Assembly (NCBI RefSeq): GCF_000308695.1
Contig: NZ_BAGG01000258.1
Location: forward strand, 1 to 53,905
DNA length: 53,905 bases
Direction of reading: 5' to 3'
Source of the DNA: Nocardia takedensis NBRC 100417
Lineage (GTDB): Bacteria; Actinomycetota; Actinomycetes; Mycobacteriales; Mycobacteriaceae
Below are positions 41,655 to 49,966 of the stretch, piece by piece. Under the pieces are notes generated by a model, which searched no databases, had not been told where the DNA came from, and worked only from the letters and a program-made list of their open reading frames with translations. The first letter of the stretch is position 1, and each line of letters starts with the position of its first letter. The translations under genes and the position numbers were made by a program.

Positions 41655-42244
41655 ACCCCACACCCCCCGCACCCGGGCACCACCCCGACCCACCGACACC
41701 ACGCGCCGTCGGCAACGACTCGTCCTGGTTCGGACAGATCCCGTCCGCGCACGTGCTGTTCCGCGCCTGGCACGCACCGGAATTCGTCGCTGCCCACTAC
41801 CCGTTCCCCACCCTGGTCGATATCGCGGTGCAGATGCTCGATGCCCACCACGAATACCGCGCCGCATTCGGCCAGCTGCTGCGACTGCCGCCCGGCCACA
41901 CCGACAGCGCCGACATCACCGTGCTCACCGACTCTCTGCACAGCGCCCACCACCGACTCGGCCAATTGGTCGAGCGCATCGACGACCACCTCGCCGCCAC
42001 CCTCACACCGCCGGGGCACCGCGCGGCGACCAGTCACCGCGACGGACTCGGCACCGAGATATCGCAACTGTGCCGCTGCTGGATCACCGCGATCGATCCC
42101 ACCATCCCGAGCAAGCCCGGTCCGCGGGCGCATCACTCACTGTTCGGCCGAGCCGTGGTCTACGACCTGCTCGCCGCCGACGTCGCGGCCGGACGCGTCC
42201 ACCTGCCCGCCCGCATCCCGCAACCGGCCGACCCACCGCACTGA
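41651..42244 (+). CDS. DUF4254-like helical protein, 197 aa
   Basis: The ATG again overlaps the preceding stop (ATGA), the third link of a coupled chain. FRAWHAPEFVAAHYPFPTLV opens a helical bundle. LTDSLHSAHHRLGQLVERIDDHLAATL and a C-terminal FGRAVVYDLLAADVAAGRVHLP parallel the 182-aa neighbour, though sequence identity is low. His and Asp are frequent, but no defined metal motif is seen. It may form a heteromer with the neighbour. Confidence 0.6.
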   Translation: MNPTPPAPGHHPDPPTPRAVGNDSSWFGQIPSAHVLFRAWHAPEFVAAHYPFPTLVDIAVQMLDAHHEYRAAFGQLLRLPPGHTDSADITVLTDSLHSAHHRLGQLVERIDDHLAATLTPPGHRAATSHRDGLGTEISQLCRCWITAIDPTIPSKPGPRAHHSLFGRAVVYDLLAADVAAGRVHLPARIPQPADPPH

Positions 42245-42294
42245 CCACGCCCCCACACCGCATTTCTGCTCACCCACCCGAAAGGTACTGCGCC

Positions 42295-42477
42295 ATGCGA
42301 CTTCTACACCGGATCCCCGCACTCTTACACACCACCGTGCGCACGCTGCTGCAAGCCCTTATGTACGCGCTGGTCGCCAGCTTCGTGCTCGACACGGTCA
42401 CCGCACTCACCCGACGCCGCAGTATCGCCGCCGCCCACCACGCGGTCACCCACTTCGGCGACCACCACACCCAGTAG
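42295..42477 (+). CDS. small single-pass membrane protein, 60 aa
   Basis: ATG 42295 follows AAAGG (42281-42285). A basic start (MRLLHRIP) leads to one hydrophobic helix (LLQALMYALVASFVLDTV, about residues 18-36) and a basic/His-rich cytoplasmic tail (RRRSIAAAHHAV). It may be a peptide that acts at the membrane; toxin-like small membrane proteins have this shape, but nothing else supports that. It lies 39 bases before the cold-shock-like gene. Confidence 0.6.
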   Translation: MRLLHRIPALLHTTVRTLLQALMYALVASFVLDTVTALTRRRSIAAAHHAVTHFGDHHTQ

Positions 42478-42516
42478 CCGCGACGACCCAACCGGTAAGA
42501 AGAGGAAGGTGAGAGC

Positions 42517-42711
42517 GTGACGTTCGGGACCGTGAAATGGTTCAACCACGAGAAGGGATTCGGGTTCATCACCTCCGACCTCGGCCCGGATCTGCTCGTC
42601 CGCCAAGCAGACATCCACAATCGCGACGCGTTACTCCGCGATCAGCGGGTCACCTTCGACCACGTCGACAGCCCGAAAGGCCCTCTCGCGCAGAACGTCC
42701 GGCCCCGATGA
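42517..42711 (+). CDS. cold-shock (CspA)-like protein with altered RNP2
   Basis: GTVKWFNHEKGFGFIT is a standard CSD start with RNP1 intact (KGFGFI). The RNP2 strand, normally VFVHFSAI, reads LLVRQADI, so the conserved Phe and His that stack on nucleic acid are missing. The C-terminus (VTFDHVDSPKGPLAQNVRP) fits the last two strands. Length (64 aa) is normal. It probably still binds RNA or ssDNA, with altered specificity. GTG 42517 follows AGGAAGG. Its stop overlaps the TetR ATG. Confidence 0.85.
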   Translation: MTFGTVKWFNHEKGFGFITSDLGPDLLVRQADIHNRDALLRDQRVTFDHVDSPKGPLAQNVRPR

Positions 42712-43325
42712 ACGCCCCGAGGCCCGGCCGCCTGCACAGCAAGCGACGGACCCGGCGACGTCTGCTGGTGGCCGCGCGGCGACTGTTCCTCACCCACGGC
42801 TACGCGGCGACCCACGTCACCGAGATCGCCGCTGCCGCCGGGTACACCACCGGTCCGCTGGGCAAGCACTACCCCTACAAACACCTGCTCGGCCACGAAG
42901 TCGCTGAAACCCTGACCGCGATCGCCCTACACCGCATCCACGCTGCCCGCCCGACCAACCGCAGTGACCTGGTCATGATGCTGTCGGCGTGGGCGGCCAC
43001 CGTGATCAGCCACCCCGGATGGCTCTGGTTCGAACTCGAACTCGCCGCGACAGGTCCCGAGAACCGCGACCAGCACGTCGACCGCAGACAACGCATCCAC
43101 ACCGCACTGACCGAACTGCTCGCCACGACAATCGAACCCGCTCCCGAGAACGATCCCGCCACCACCGCCGCGTCACTGATCGCCACCCTGGTCGGATTCA
43201 CCGTCTGCCCGCTCGATGACACCATCGCAGACAACCAGCGGGTCCGAACGCAGATCGAAATCCTCCTGCGCGGCGACACCGACCGCCCGTCTCCCGACAC
43301 GACCACCCCGGCCCAGGAGAGCTGA
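42708..43325 (+). CDS. TetR/AcrR-family regulator, 205 aa
   Basis: The N-terminal HTH is clear: RRLLVAARRLFLTHGYAATH, VTEIAAAAGYTTGPLGKHYPYKH. A helical ligand/dimerisation domain follows, including MLSAWAATVISHPGWLWFEL and SLIATLVGFTVCPLDD. It probably represses its own unit. The ATG overlaps the stop of the cold-shock-like gene (ATGA). A frame extending upstream overlaps that gene and has no site. The tail is Pro/Thr-rich. Confidence 0.9.
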   Translation: MNAPRPGRLHSKRRTRRRLLVAARRLFLTHGYAATHVTEIAAAAGYTTGPLGKHYPYKHLLGHEVAETLTAIALHRIHAARPTNRSDLVMMLSAWAATVISHPGWLWFELELAATGPENRDQHVDRRQRIHTALTELLATTIEPAPENDPATTAASLIATLVGFTVCPLDDTIADNQRVRTQIEILLRGDTDRPSPDTTTPAQES

Positions 43326-43328
43326 CCC

Positions 43329-43478
43329 ATGAGCCGTCCCACTCGATCCGACACCGACCACGACCACCCGGCCCGCACCCCACGCAGCGACGAGCCCGCC
43401 TTCACCGCTCCCACCGACGACGATCCCGACGTCGTCACCGTTGTGCGGGCCGCACTCGAGGCGGTTCGCGATTACTGA
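43329..43478 (+). CDS. short acidic peptide, 49 aa
   Basis: ATG 43329 lies 3 bases after the TetR stop, with GGAGAG just upstream. It reads MSRPTRSDTDHDHPARTP at the start and DPDVVTVVRAALEAVRDY at the end. It is acidic and mostly disordered, with one short C-terminal amphipathic helix. The last 38 bases may overlap the next gene. Size and lack of homology make it uncertain, but spacing and ribosome site favour translation. Confidence 0.45.
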   Translation: MSRPTRSDTDHDHPARTPRSDEPAFTAPTDDDPDVVTVVRAALEAVRDY

Positions 43479-44322
43479 GCCCGCCGTCCCGTTGCCCGGT
43501 ACACCGTCGGCGTCGGCTCGAGACGGGTACTGCGCAGGTAACGGTTTCGATGAGACCCGGCCTGCGGCGGCGCGCGTGATCGCGTCCTGCCTCGGCGGCA
43601 AGGACGCCTACGAGATCGACCGCCATGCCGCCGCGCGCCTGGACGCCGCCCTGCCCGGCTTCCCGCGGCTGGCGCAGACGAACCGGGACTGGCTGCACGG
43701 AGTTGTCGCCGATCTCGCCGCCGCCGGAGTACGCCAGTTCCTCGACCTCGGTACCGGCCTGCCGTATCCGCCGTACCTGCACCACATTCTCGGCGAACAC
43801 CACCGCGATCATCGGGTGGTCTACGTCGACCGCGACAGCATGGTCGTGCGCCACGCGGTGGCCCACTACAAGGACCGCGCCGTCGCGGTGATCCACGCCG
43901 ACCTCACCGACCCCGATGTGGTCCTGCGACTGGCCCAACGTCACGGCCACCTCGACCTCGACCGGCCGGTCGCCGTCCTGCTGTCCGGAGTCCTGCACTA
44001 TATCGATGACCGACACGTCGATATCGCCGCGCTCACCCGCGCCTACACCGACCTGCTTGCCCCCGCCTCGTATCTGGCCATCAGCCACTACCACCGGCCC
44101 GGCACCGACAGCGACACCGCACACCTGGCCGAAACCGCCCAAGCCAGCTTCCTGGACATCCTCGGGTGCGGCTGGTTCCGCACCCGCGAACAGATCCACA
44201 GCTACTTCGCCGACCTCGCGATCCTCGCCCCCGGCCTGCGCACACCCCACGCCGACGCGCATGCCAGATTCCGCACCCCAGCCGGTCAGCTCCTGCTCAC
44301 CGGCCTCGCCCGCAAAACGTGA
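43441..44322 (+). CDS. PF04672 (DUF574) SAM-dependent methyltransferase, second copy
   Basis: PAAARVIASCLGGKDAYEIDR, LAQTNRDWLHGVVADLAAAG, FLDLGTGLP, HRVVYVDRDSMVVRHA, VAVLLSGVLHYI and LAISHYH follow the family in order, with the SAM-binding Gly motif intact. LGGKDAYEIDR matches the family consensus better than the copy at 35,350. The start is unclear: TTG 43441 is the longest; TTG 43492 and others have no clear site, and translation may be coupled to the small ORF before. The substrate is unknown. Confidence 0.85.
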   Translation: MCGPHSRRFAITEPAVPLPGTPSASARDGYCAGNGFDETRPAAARVIASCLGGKDAYEIDRHAAARLDAALPGFPRLAQTNRDWLHGVVADLAAAGVRQFLDLGTGLPYPPYLHHILGEHHRDHRVVYVDRDSMVVRHAVAHYKDRAVAVIHADLTDPDVVLRLAQRHGHLDLDRPVAVLLSGVLHYIDDRHVDIAALTRAYTDLLAPASYLAISHYHRPGTDSDTAHLAETAQASFLDILGCGWFRTREQIHSYFADLAILAPGLRTPHADAHARFRTPAGQLLLTGLARKT

Positions 44323-44587
44323 CTCCACGCAACGGCTCGCCCTGGGCGGCTCGGCCGAGGCTGCCCGACAGTGGTGATCGCGGACCGACTGCCGCGCACT
44401 GGTGTCGGCGTGCTCGCTCGGCGGTCGTCGGCCAGACGGCCGGGGGTCCGATCAGTTCGCGACTACTCCTGATGATCCGCTGTACTGGGTGACCCGATAA
44501 GCTTCGCTGGGTGGCGCACCCGTTCCCGGCGAATCCTTCTGCGATGCGATATCGATCGGCCGCGCGAACGAGTCCCGATGGCGGCCG

Positions 44588-46396
44588 ATGAGGCCGGTCA
44601 CGCTCCCTTCCGAGGTTCTCGATCGTGAGGACTTCGACCGTCACAAGATTCCGATCCCCGCCGCGGTGGATGATGCCACCGTCGAGTTGGTCGCGGCGAG
44701 GTCGGGTAAGTGGCATGCCCGCAACGGCTGTCAGTACGGGCGCGAGGGCACCCTCCAGCAGATCCCGTTGCTGGGGATCCGGTGGGACCAGGTGTGCCGC
44801 AACTGCGGCAACGCCGCCAGATCTGTCGACCCGAACCACGCGGCCACGCTCCGAGCCGTCGCTGAACTGAGCGCGATGCGCCGACACCTCGACGCGTTCA
44901 CCCACGCGCTGGCCGATCCCGAGGCCACCTTCGTGTGGCTCGATTACGCACGATGGCGTGCCGGATGCCCGATCTCGACGGCGTCGATAGCGGAATCGCT
45001 CGACCAGATCCGGGGTGTTCGGGGCTATTCGCGCACGATCGCGGCCATCAACAGCGCGGCCCTGGACTACTCGCGCCGACACGAGGAGTTGCTCGCGCAG
45101 TTGGCCACCCGGCTCGGCTCCGACGCCGAGGACGGACTGCTCGATCGAGCGATCGACATCGTGGACACCGACTCCCCGGCCCGCGCGGAAAGCGAATTGC
45201 TCGCCGCCATCACCGGGACCACCTATTCCGGTTTCAGGGTCTACGGCCGGCCCGATCGGTCCTTCGACGCGTGGACCTCGGTCGCTGGTCTCTGGCTCGC
45301 CGCGCACCGGCAGGGCCGCGACGATCCCGCCACGATCACCGCCGACATCACACGGCTTGTCGCCCACCACCTGTCACAGGTGACCGACCTGCCCCGGTTA
45401 CCGGTCGATCCCACGGTGTCGGTCCATCCCGCCGATACACCGCAGAGCTGGGCGGATCGGATGTTTGCCAGGTTGCGGGACCGGACCGTCACCGCCTGGG
45501 TGGACCGGGCGGAAATGGCCCTGCACGGGCTGCGCGGAGTTCATCGCCGCGACGAAAGCACCGAGCCCGAACGCGCCCTGTTGGTGCCCGGGTGGCCACT
45601 GCACATCGAATCCCGCGCGCGACTGTCCTACCTGACCCAATATCCGCACCTGCTGGCGCCCGTGCCGATCGAAAACCGGTACGGCACCAGCGTGTCCTAC
45701 GACTTCGACGACCGCGACGGGACCACGGTGGCGGTGCTGCGGGTGCCCGACCATGCCGCCGAACAGGCGCACGCCATTTCCTCCCACATCCGCTCCATAT
45801 CCCTGACCGGCGAGGTCGACCCCACCACGGCGGCTCGCCAGCTGCTGCGCGAAGTCGGGGTCGTGGTCCATCCGCTCGACCTCGCTGACTCACCTCGACC
45901 GTCCTCGCGTGTCGAGACCGAACGCCGCCGCCTGGTCACCGCGCACAACGACACCCAGTTCCGGTACCACTCACGCCCGTTCGCCCTGAACAGCCGCGCG
46001 CGTCCCTCGCGCCTGCACGGCCAGGACGGTAGCTGGACCACCTGGGAGGCACGAGCGGCGTTCAACGACCTCGGCTCGATATTCATCCCCGGGGTCGATG
46101 ATCTCGAACTGTTCGCGTTGGCCTTCTCCCACAGCAACGTCCACACCCCCACCGACGTGCAGGTCCGACTCGAAATCGCCGCCGCGCAACCCCCGACAGT
46201 CCATCCGCGGCTCGGCCTGCTCCCCGCGATCGAGCATCCCCTCACCGAACAGAGCGCGGGACTGATCGATCTCTCCGCGGCCCTGCACGGGATCACCGCG
46301 GACCACAGCGCCGTGCTCCTGGAGATCAGTCCGTGCCGTGAACCGGTCACCGTGCCACTGAACAGCATCGCCGTCATCCAGAGCGTGCGCCGCTAG
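44588..46396 (+). CDS. hypothetical protein, 602 aa
   Basis: I do not recognise this large protein. ATG 44588 has only a weak site (GATGGCGG). Residues about 38-75 carry an HxRNGC motif and a CRNC pair (WHARNGCQYG, VCRNCGNAA) that may bind zinc. A helical centre follows (SRTIAAINSAALDYSRRHEEL; WVDRAEMALHGLRG). The C-terminal 200 residues appear beta-rich (FALAFSHSNVHTP; AVLLEISPCREPVTV). There is no signal peptide. Base use is slightly less extreme than in region 1. The unit runs into the 230-aa gene 110 bases later. The 265 bases before it are gene-free and have no recognisable structure. Confidence 0.7.
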   Translation: MRPVTLPSEVLDREDFDRHKIPIPAAVDDATVELVAARSGKWHARNGCQYGREGTLQQIPLLGIRWDQVCRNCGNAARSVDPNHAATLRAVAELSAMRRHLDAFTHALADPEATFVWLDYARWRAGCPISTASIAESLDQIRGVRGYSRTIAAINSAALDYSRRHEELLAQLATRLGSDAEDGLLDRAIDIVDTDSPARAESELLAAITGTTYSGFRVYGRPDRSFDAWTSVAGLWLAAHRQGRDDPATITADITRLVAHHLSQVTDLPRLPVDPTVSVHPADTPQSWADRMFARLRDRTVTAWVDRAEMALHGLRGVHRRDESTEPERALLVPGWPLHIESRARLSYLTQYPHLLAPVPIENRYGTSVSYDFDDRDGTTVAVLRVPDHAAEQAHAISSHIRSISLTGEVDPTTAARQLLREVGVVVHPLDLADSPRPSSRVETERRRLVTAHNDTQFRYHSRPFALNSRARPSRLHGQDGSWTTWEARAAFNDLGSIFIPGVDDLELFALAFSHSNVHTPTDVQVRLEIAAAQPPTVHPRLGLLPAIEHPLTEQSAGLIDLSAALHGITADHSAVLLEISPCREPVTVPLNSIAVIQSVRR

Positions 46397-46506
46397 ACCC
46401 ACCGTCGCGGCATCGGCCAACCGAAGTCAAGCCGTCCCTGCTGTACGAACTACGCAGTAGCAACCTCTCGCACGGCAAGGCGAGCGCCGCGGGCAACAAT
46501 AAGGGC

Positions 46507-47199
46507 ATGACGACCGACACCCTCACGGCGCGGACCATCGAATTGTGTGACGACCGGGTACATCGGGCAGCTGAGATCCGCGAAGAAATCGGTTGCCGGT
46601 GGGCCGACTACCTCGGCGAACACCCACGGTCGTTGACTGCGGTTCCTGGGCAGACCGACTGCGAGTGGATATTCGGCGTCCGCACCGTCATTCCGATGCC
46701 GATTCGGCTGAGTACCCTGTTCGGGGAGTGGCTCTACGAATTGCGCGCGGCACTCGACGCCACCGCCTATTACCTCGCCGTACGCGACAGCCACCAGGAC
46801 CCGCCACCGAACGCGCGACGTATCTACTTCCCCATCAAGCTCGACGCTGCGGGCTACGACAAGAGTCAGCACCGTTCCGACCTGAAAGCCCTCTCGGACC
46901 GAACTTTTCAACTGCTCAGACGAGTCCAACCCTTCCAGGCCGAGCCCGACCACCTTTCCAACGCCCTGTGGTGGATCGAGGAACTCGCGCGCATCGACCG
47001 GCACCGACGTGGGCACGCCTTGGCACCGCACATCGGCAGAATCAGGCTCGGCCTGAAAACGCCGATCACAAGTCCGCGCTGGCTCGTTCCCGAGGGTTCA
47101 TCGAAGCGAATTCCGGCAACGGATGCACTGACCCCGCTGCTGGCCTTCACGACGCCGCCGGGTTGGACCGAAAGGACGTTCGCGATCACGTCGAGCTGA
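46507..47199 (+). CDS. hypothetical protein of the RAALD/FPI/DRHR type, 230 aa
   Basis: ATG 46507 has a weak upstream site. LYELRAALDATAYYLAV, RRIYFPI, LLRRVQPFQ and WIEELARIDRHRRGH follow the order of a widespread uncharacterised family with RAALDH, FPI, QPY and IDKHR motifs. RHRRGH formally fits the RX4H pattern of HEPN ribonucleases, but fold membership is not proven. It ends at TGA 47199; an alternative frame continues for 74 codons (see 47200-47420). It may be a two-gene system with the 602-aa protein. Confidence 0.65.
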   Translation: MTTDTLTARTIELCDDRVHRAAEIREEIGCRWADYLGEHPRSLTAVPGQTDCEWIFGVRTVIPMPIRLSTLFGEWLYELRAALDATAYYLAVRDSHQDPPPNARRIYFPIKLDAAGYDKSQHRSDLKALSDRTFQLLRRVQPFQAEPDHLSNALWWIEELARIDRHRRGHALAPHIGRIRLGLKTPITSPRWLVPEGSSKRIPATDALTPLLAFTTPPGWTERTFAITSS

Positions 47200-47420
47200 C
47201 CGACGATTCGGTAACCAGTTGGCTCGATGTCACCGAGTGGGCGGACAAGGCATCCGACCCGATGAGTGCCATGAATCTCGAGCGCCGCATGGGCAATTGC
47301 GAGCAGCAAATACTCGACGGAATCGTTCGGCCACTGCTGACCGGCGAAGTCGATCCATCCACTACCCCGTCACGGTCTGGAGCCGCCGAGACCGAACACG
47401 CAGTCGAAGGTGCCCCGTAG
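47200..47420 (+). other. open reading frame continuing after the 230-aa gene in another phase
   Basis: The +3-phase frame downstream reads HVELTDDSVTSWLDVTEW and later MNLERRMGNCEQQILDG before TAG at 47418. It has plausible composition but no start codon with a ribosome site. It may be the displaced C-terminus of the 230-aa protein after a one-base frameshift, or chance. The rest of the 454 bases to the FMO gene hold only the terminator at 47572. Confidence 0.3.
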
Positions 47421-47571
47421 GCGGCCAGCCGTAAAGACCGGCTACGCCAGGGGCATCGCACACACGCAGTGTCTGCCGGTGGCCGATCGGCTGTGGTCCG
47501 CTCTCGAACGCCTGGTGTGAGGGGTGCTGTGGGCGTATCGTTCGCGGGAGGTCGGCACGCACGCTGATCGT

Positions 47572-47614
47572 CGTCCGAGTGCCGCCGGATCCCCTTCCCG
47601 GCGGCACTCGGACG
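47572..47614. terminator. perfect 17-bp hairpin between convergent units
   Basis: Arms 47572-47588 and 47598-47614 are exact reverse complements around ATCCCCTTC. It stands between the + strand unit ending near 47.4 kb and the minus-strand monooxygenase that ends at 47654. A bidirectional intrinsic terminator is the clear reading. Confidence 0.88.
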
Positions 47615-47653
47615 GTGTCGAGCCCGTCGACTCGGTTCGCGCGGAGTGCGAGT

Positions 47654-49198
47654 TCACCCGGCGAATGCCCTCGCCGCGGCGTGGTGGGCAGTCGAGGTGA
47701 AGCAGTGCATGGGCGGGTTGCGTCGCAACATCGTGCGATAGCGGCCCACCGTCGCGGGCCAGGGGTTGGTGACCGCGCCGCTGGTGTGTTTGTACCAGCT
47801 GTGCGGGCTGTGCGGCCACACCGTCTTCTCGATGGCCCGGTCCAGCCATTCCTGGTAGGCCGACATCACACCGGCGTCGACTTCTATTGCCGTGGCACCG
47901 GTTTCGTCCCGCATTCGCAGGCAGGCCAGGATGTAGTCGATCTGGAGTTGTTTCATCGCCGGGTTGCTGCCCGCGGCGGTGAAGGTGTTGGGTCCGGCGA
48001 GCAGGAACATGTTCGGGAACCCCGGCAAGGCCATGCCGTAGAAGGCCGATGCCCCCTCGGCCCACTGCTCGTGCAGCAGTCGGCCTTCGCGTCCGGACAC
48101 GGCGACCTCGGCCAGGAATCGGGAGGCGTGGAAGCCGGTGGCGTAGATGATCGTGTCGGCGTCGTGGTGTGCCCCGTCGGTGGTGGTCAGTCCGTGGGTG
48201 TCGAGTTCGTGGATCGGTGTGGTGATCAGCTCGACGTTCGGTCTAGCCAGGCTCGGGTAGAAGCCGTTGTCGAACACGATCCGTTTGCCGCCGATCGGAT
48301 AGTTCGGTGTCAGTTTCGCGCGCATCACCGGATCGGGTATGTGGTGTCGGAGGTGACGGCGCGCGAACGCCTCGGCGGGGCGGGCTGGCCAGGCGCGGCG
48401 CATGATCGGGGCCAGCAGGTGATCGGCGCTGTGGTGCAGCAGCCGACGGTAGGCAGTGTGTGCGCCCGGAACGGCCAGCAGCCCGGTGGTGATCGGCCCG
48501 AACGCCGGGCTGGGTTTGGGCAGTACCCACTGCGGTGTGCGTTGGAAGACGCGGACCCGGGTGGCGGTGTCGGCGAGGTGGGGCAGGATCTGGGCGGCGC
48601 TCGAGCCGGTGCCGATGACCGCGACGGTCCGCCCGGACAGGGGGTGGTCGTGGTTCCAGCGCGCGGTGTGGAAGGTGGTGCCGCCGAATTGCGTGTGTCC
48701 GGGCAGGGCGGGGACGTGGGGGCGGTGGAGTTGGCCGAGCGCGAAGACCACGGTTTCGGACCGGATCCTCTGTCCGGAGTCGGTGACCAGTTCCCAGCAG
48801 CCGCGCTCATCGAGATAGGTGGCGGCCGTGATCCCGGTCCCGGACCGCAGGTGCGGGGCGAGTCCTTCCTGGGCGACGATGCGGTGCAGGTAGTTCAGGG
48901 TCGCGCGTTGATCGGGGTAGCGGATGCGGCGATCTCGGTAGGGCGCGATCGGCAGCGAGTACAGGTGGGCCGGGACATCGCAAGTGCATCCGGGATAGGT
49001 GTTGTCGCGCCACACTCCCCCGACGTCGCCGGATCGCTCGAAGACCGCGAACCGGGTGACACCGGCTCGCCGCAGTGCCGCGGCCATGCCGATCCCCCCG
49101 AATCCGGCGCCGATGACCGCGACCTGGAGCCGCGCTCGGTTCTCGGTGGATCGTTGCCGGTGTGTGGACGGCCGCGCCGTGTCGAACGGTCTCGTCAT
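47654..49198 (-). CDS. flavin monooxygenase, Baeyer-Villiger/FMO type, 514 aa
   Basis: Three signatures are visible. They are the FAD Rossmann motif VIGAGFGGIGMA (near residue 30), the Baeyer-Villiger fingerprint FGGTTFHTARW (FxGxxxHxxxW, near residue 170) and the NADPH motif VIGTGSSAAQ (near 190). WRDNTYPGCTCDVPAHLYS is also typical. It is probably a soluble NADPH-dependent enzyme that oxygenates ketones or heteroatoms; the substrate is unknown. The ATG at 49198 overlaps the stop of the upstream acetyltransferase gene (ATGA), so it is last in that operon. A longer frame reaching 49942 overlaps the neighbour and is not used. Confidence 0.92.
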   Translation of the reverse strand: MTRPFDTARPSTHRQRSTENRARLQVAVIGAGFGGIGMAAALRRAGVTRFAVFERSGDVGGVWRDNTYPGCTCDVPAHLYSLPIAPYRDRRIRYPDQRATLNYLHRIVAQEGLAPHLRSGTGITAATYLDERGCWELVTDSGQRIRSETVVFALGQLHRPHVPALPGHTQFGGTTFHTARWNHDHPLSGRTVAVIGTGSSAAQILPHLADTATRVRVFQRTPQWVLPKPSPAFGPITTGLLAVPGAHTAYRRLLHHSADHLLAPIMRRAWPARPAEAFARRHLRHHIPDPVMRAKLTPNYPIGGKRIVFDNGFYPSLARPNVELITTPIHELDTHGLTTTDGAHHDADTIIYATGFHASRFLAEVAVSGREGRLLHEQWAEGASAFYGMALPGFPNMFLLAGPNTFTAAGSNPAMKQLQIDYILACLRMRDETGATAIEVDAGVMSAYQEWLDRAIEKTVWPHSPHSWYKHTSGAVTNPWPATVGRYRTMLRRNPPMHCFTSTAHHAAARAFAG

Positions 49199-49863
49199 CG
49201 GCGATCGCCGATCGTGAGATGGCAGACCGACCCCTCGGGGGTTCGCGGGGTGATGAGCGCGGGCAGGTCGGTGTGCGGGTGTAGGTCCAGTGGTGTTCCC
49301 GGTTCGGATATGTGCCATCGATGCTGTCGTGCGAATCGCTTGTGCATCGGTTGGGTGGGGTCGAGGTGTGCGTAAATGATCTGGACGTCGGATTCTTCGC
49401 AGATCTGGACGGCTCGGCGCAGCAGTGTGGAGCCGATTCCGCAGTGCTGCCACAACGCGTCGACGGCGATTCCGTGGACTTCGACGGTGCTCAGCGCCGC
49501 GTGGAGCACGGCGGCGTGTCCGGCATCGGCCAGGCGCACGCACAGTGGCATCGACGGTCCCGCGGTCAATCCACCGACCGGTATTCCGTCGACGAACGCG
49601 ATCAGGGCCATCGTTCGTGCGGCGACGACGGTCGGGATGCTGACCGGTGCGCGTAGCCTCCGCAGGACGGTCGACGCGAATCCTCGCGTCAGTCCGGTGG
49701 ACAGTAGTCGGGCGTCGTGGATGCCGAGGAGGTGGCGTGTGGCCTGTCGTGGCATCGGGTTTCCGGCCTCGCGGCGCCAGCGGGCTACATCGCTCACTTC
49801 GTTGCGGGTGACGGCGTGGCGTATTTCGACCCCGGGTGCGGTCGAACGATCGGTGGTGAACAT
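49195..49863 (-). CDS. GNAT-family N-acetyltransferase, 222 aa
   Basis: The acetyl-CoA loop VDALWQHCGIGSTLLRRAV (about residue 135) follows strand MALIAFVDGIPVGGLTAGP, and a C-terminal IIYAHLDPTQPMHKRFARQH completes the GNAT core. GAAGGA precedes ATG 49863. The first 50 residues are an extra helical segment. It is a paralogue of the next upstream gene, with the same strand-strand-loop order and a shared VDGxxxGGxxxGP element. It lies directly before the monooxygenase and overlaps it. Confidence 0.85.
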   Translation of the reverse strand: MFTTDRSTAPGVEIRHAVTRNEVSDVARWRREAGNPMPRQATRHLLGIHDARLLSTGLTRGFASTVLRRLRAPVSIPTVVAARTMALIAFVDGIPVGGLTAGPSMPLCVRLADAGHAAVLHAALSTVEVHGIAVDALWQHCGIGSTLLRRAVQICEESDVQIIYAHLDPTQPMHKRFARQHRWHISEPGTPLDLHPHTDLPALITPRTPEGSVCHLTIGDRR

Positions 49864-49966
49864 AGGGGCAGTCCTTCGGTGTGTTCTGCGGCAGGCGCGG
49901 CCGATGGGCGCGGTTGCGGGCGGGGGTTCGCGCGCCCGGCAACCGCGTCGTCGTCGTGTGCTGCCC

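Noticed and set aside
47579..49375. A 598-codon + strand frame across the monooxygenase
   Set aside because: It runs through the perfect hairpin and opposite a gene with intact FAD, NADPH and Baeyer-Villiger motifs.
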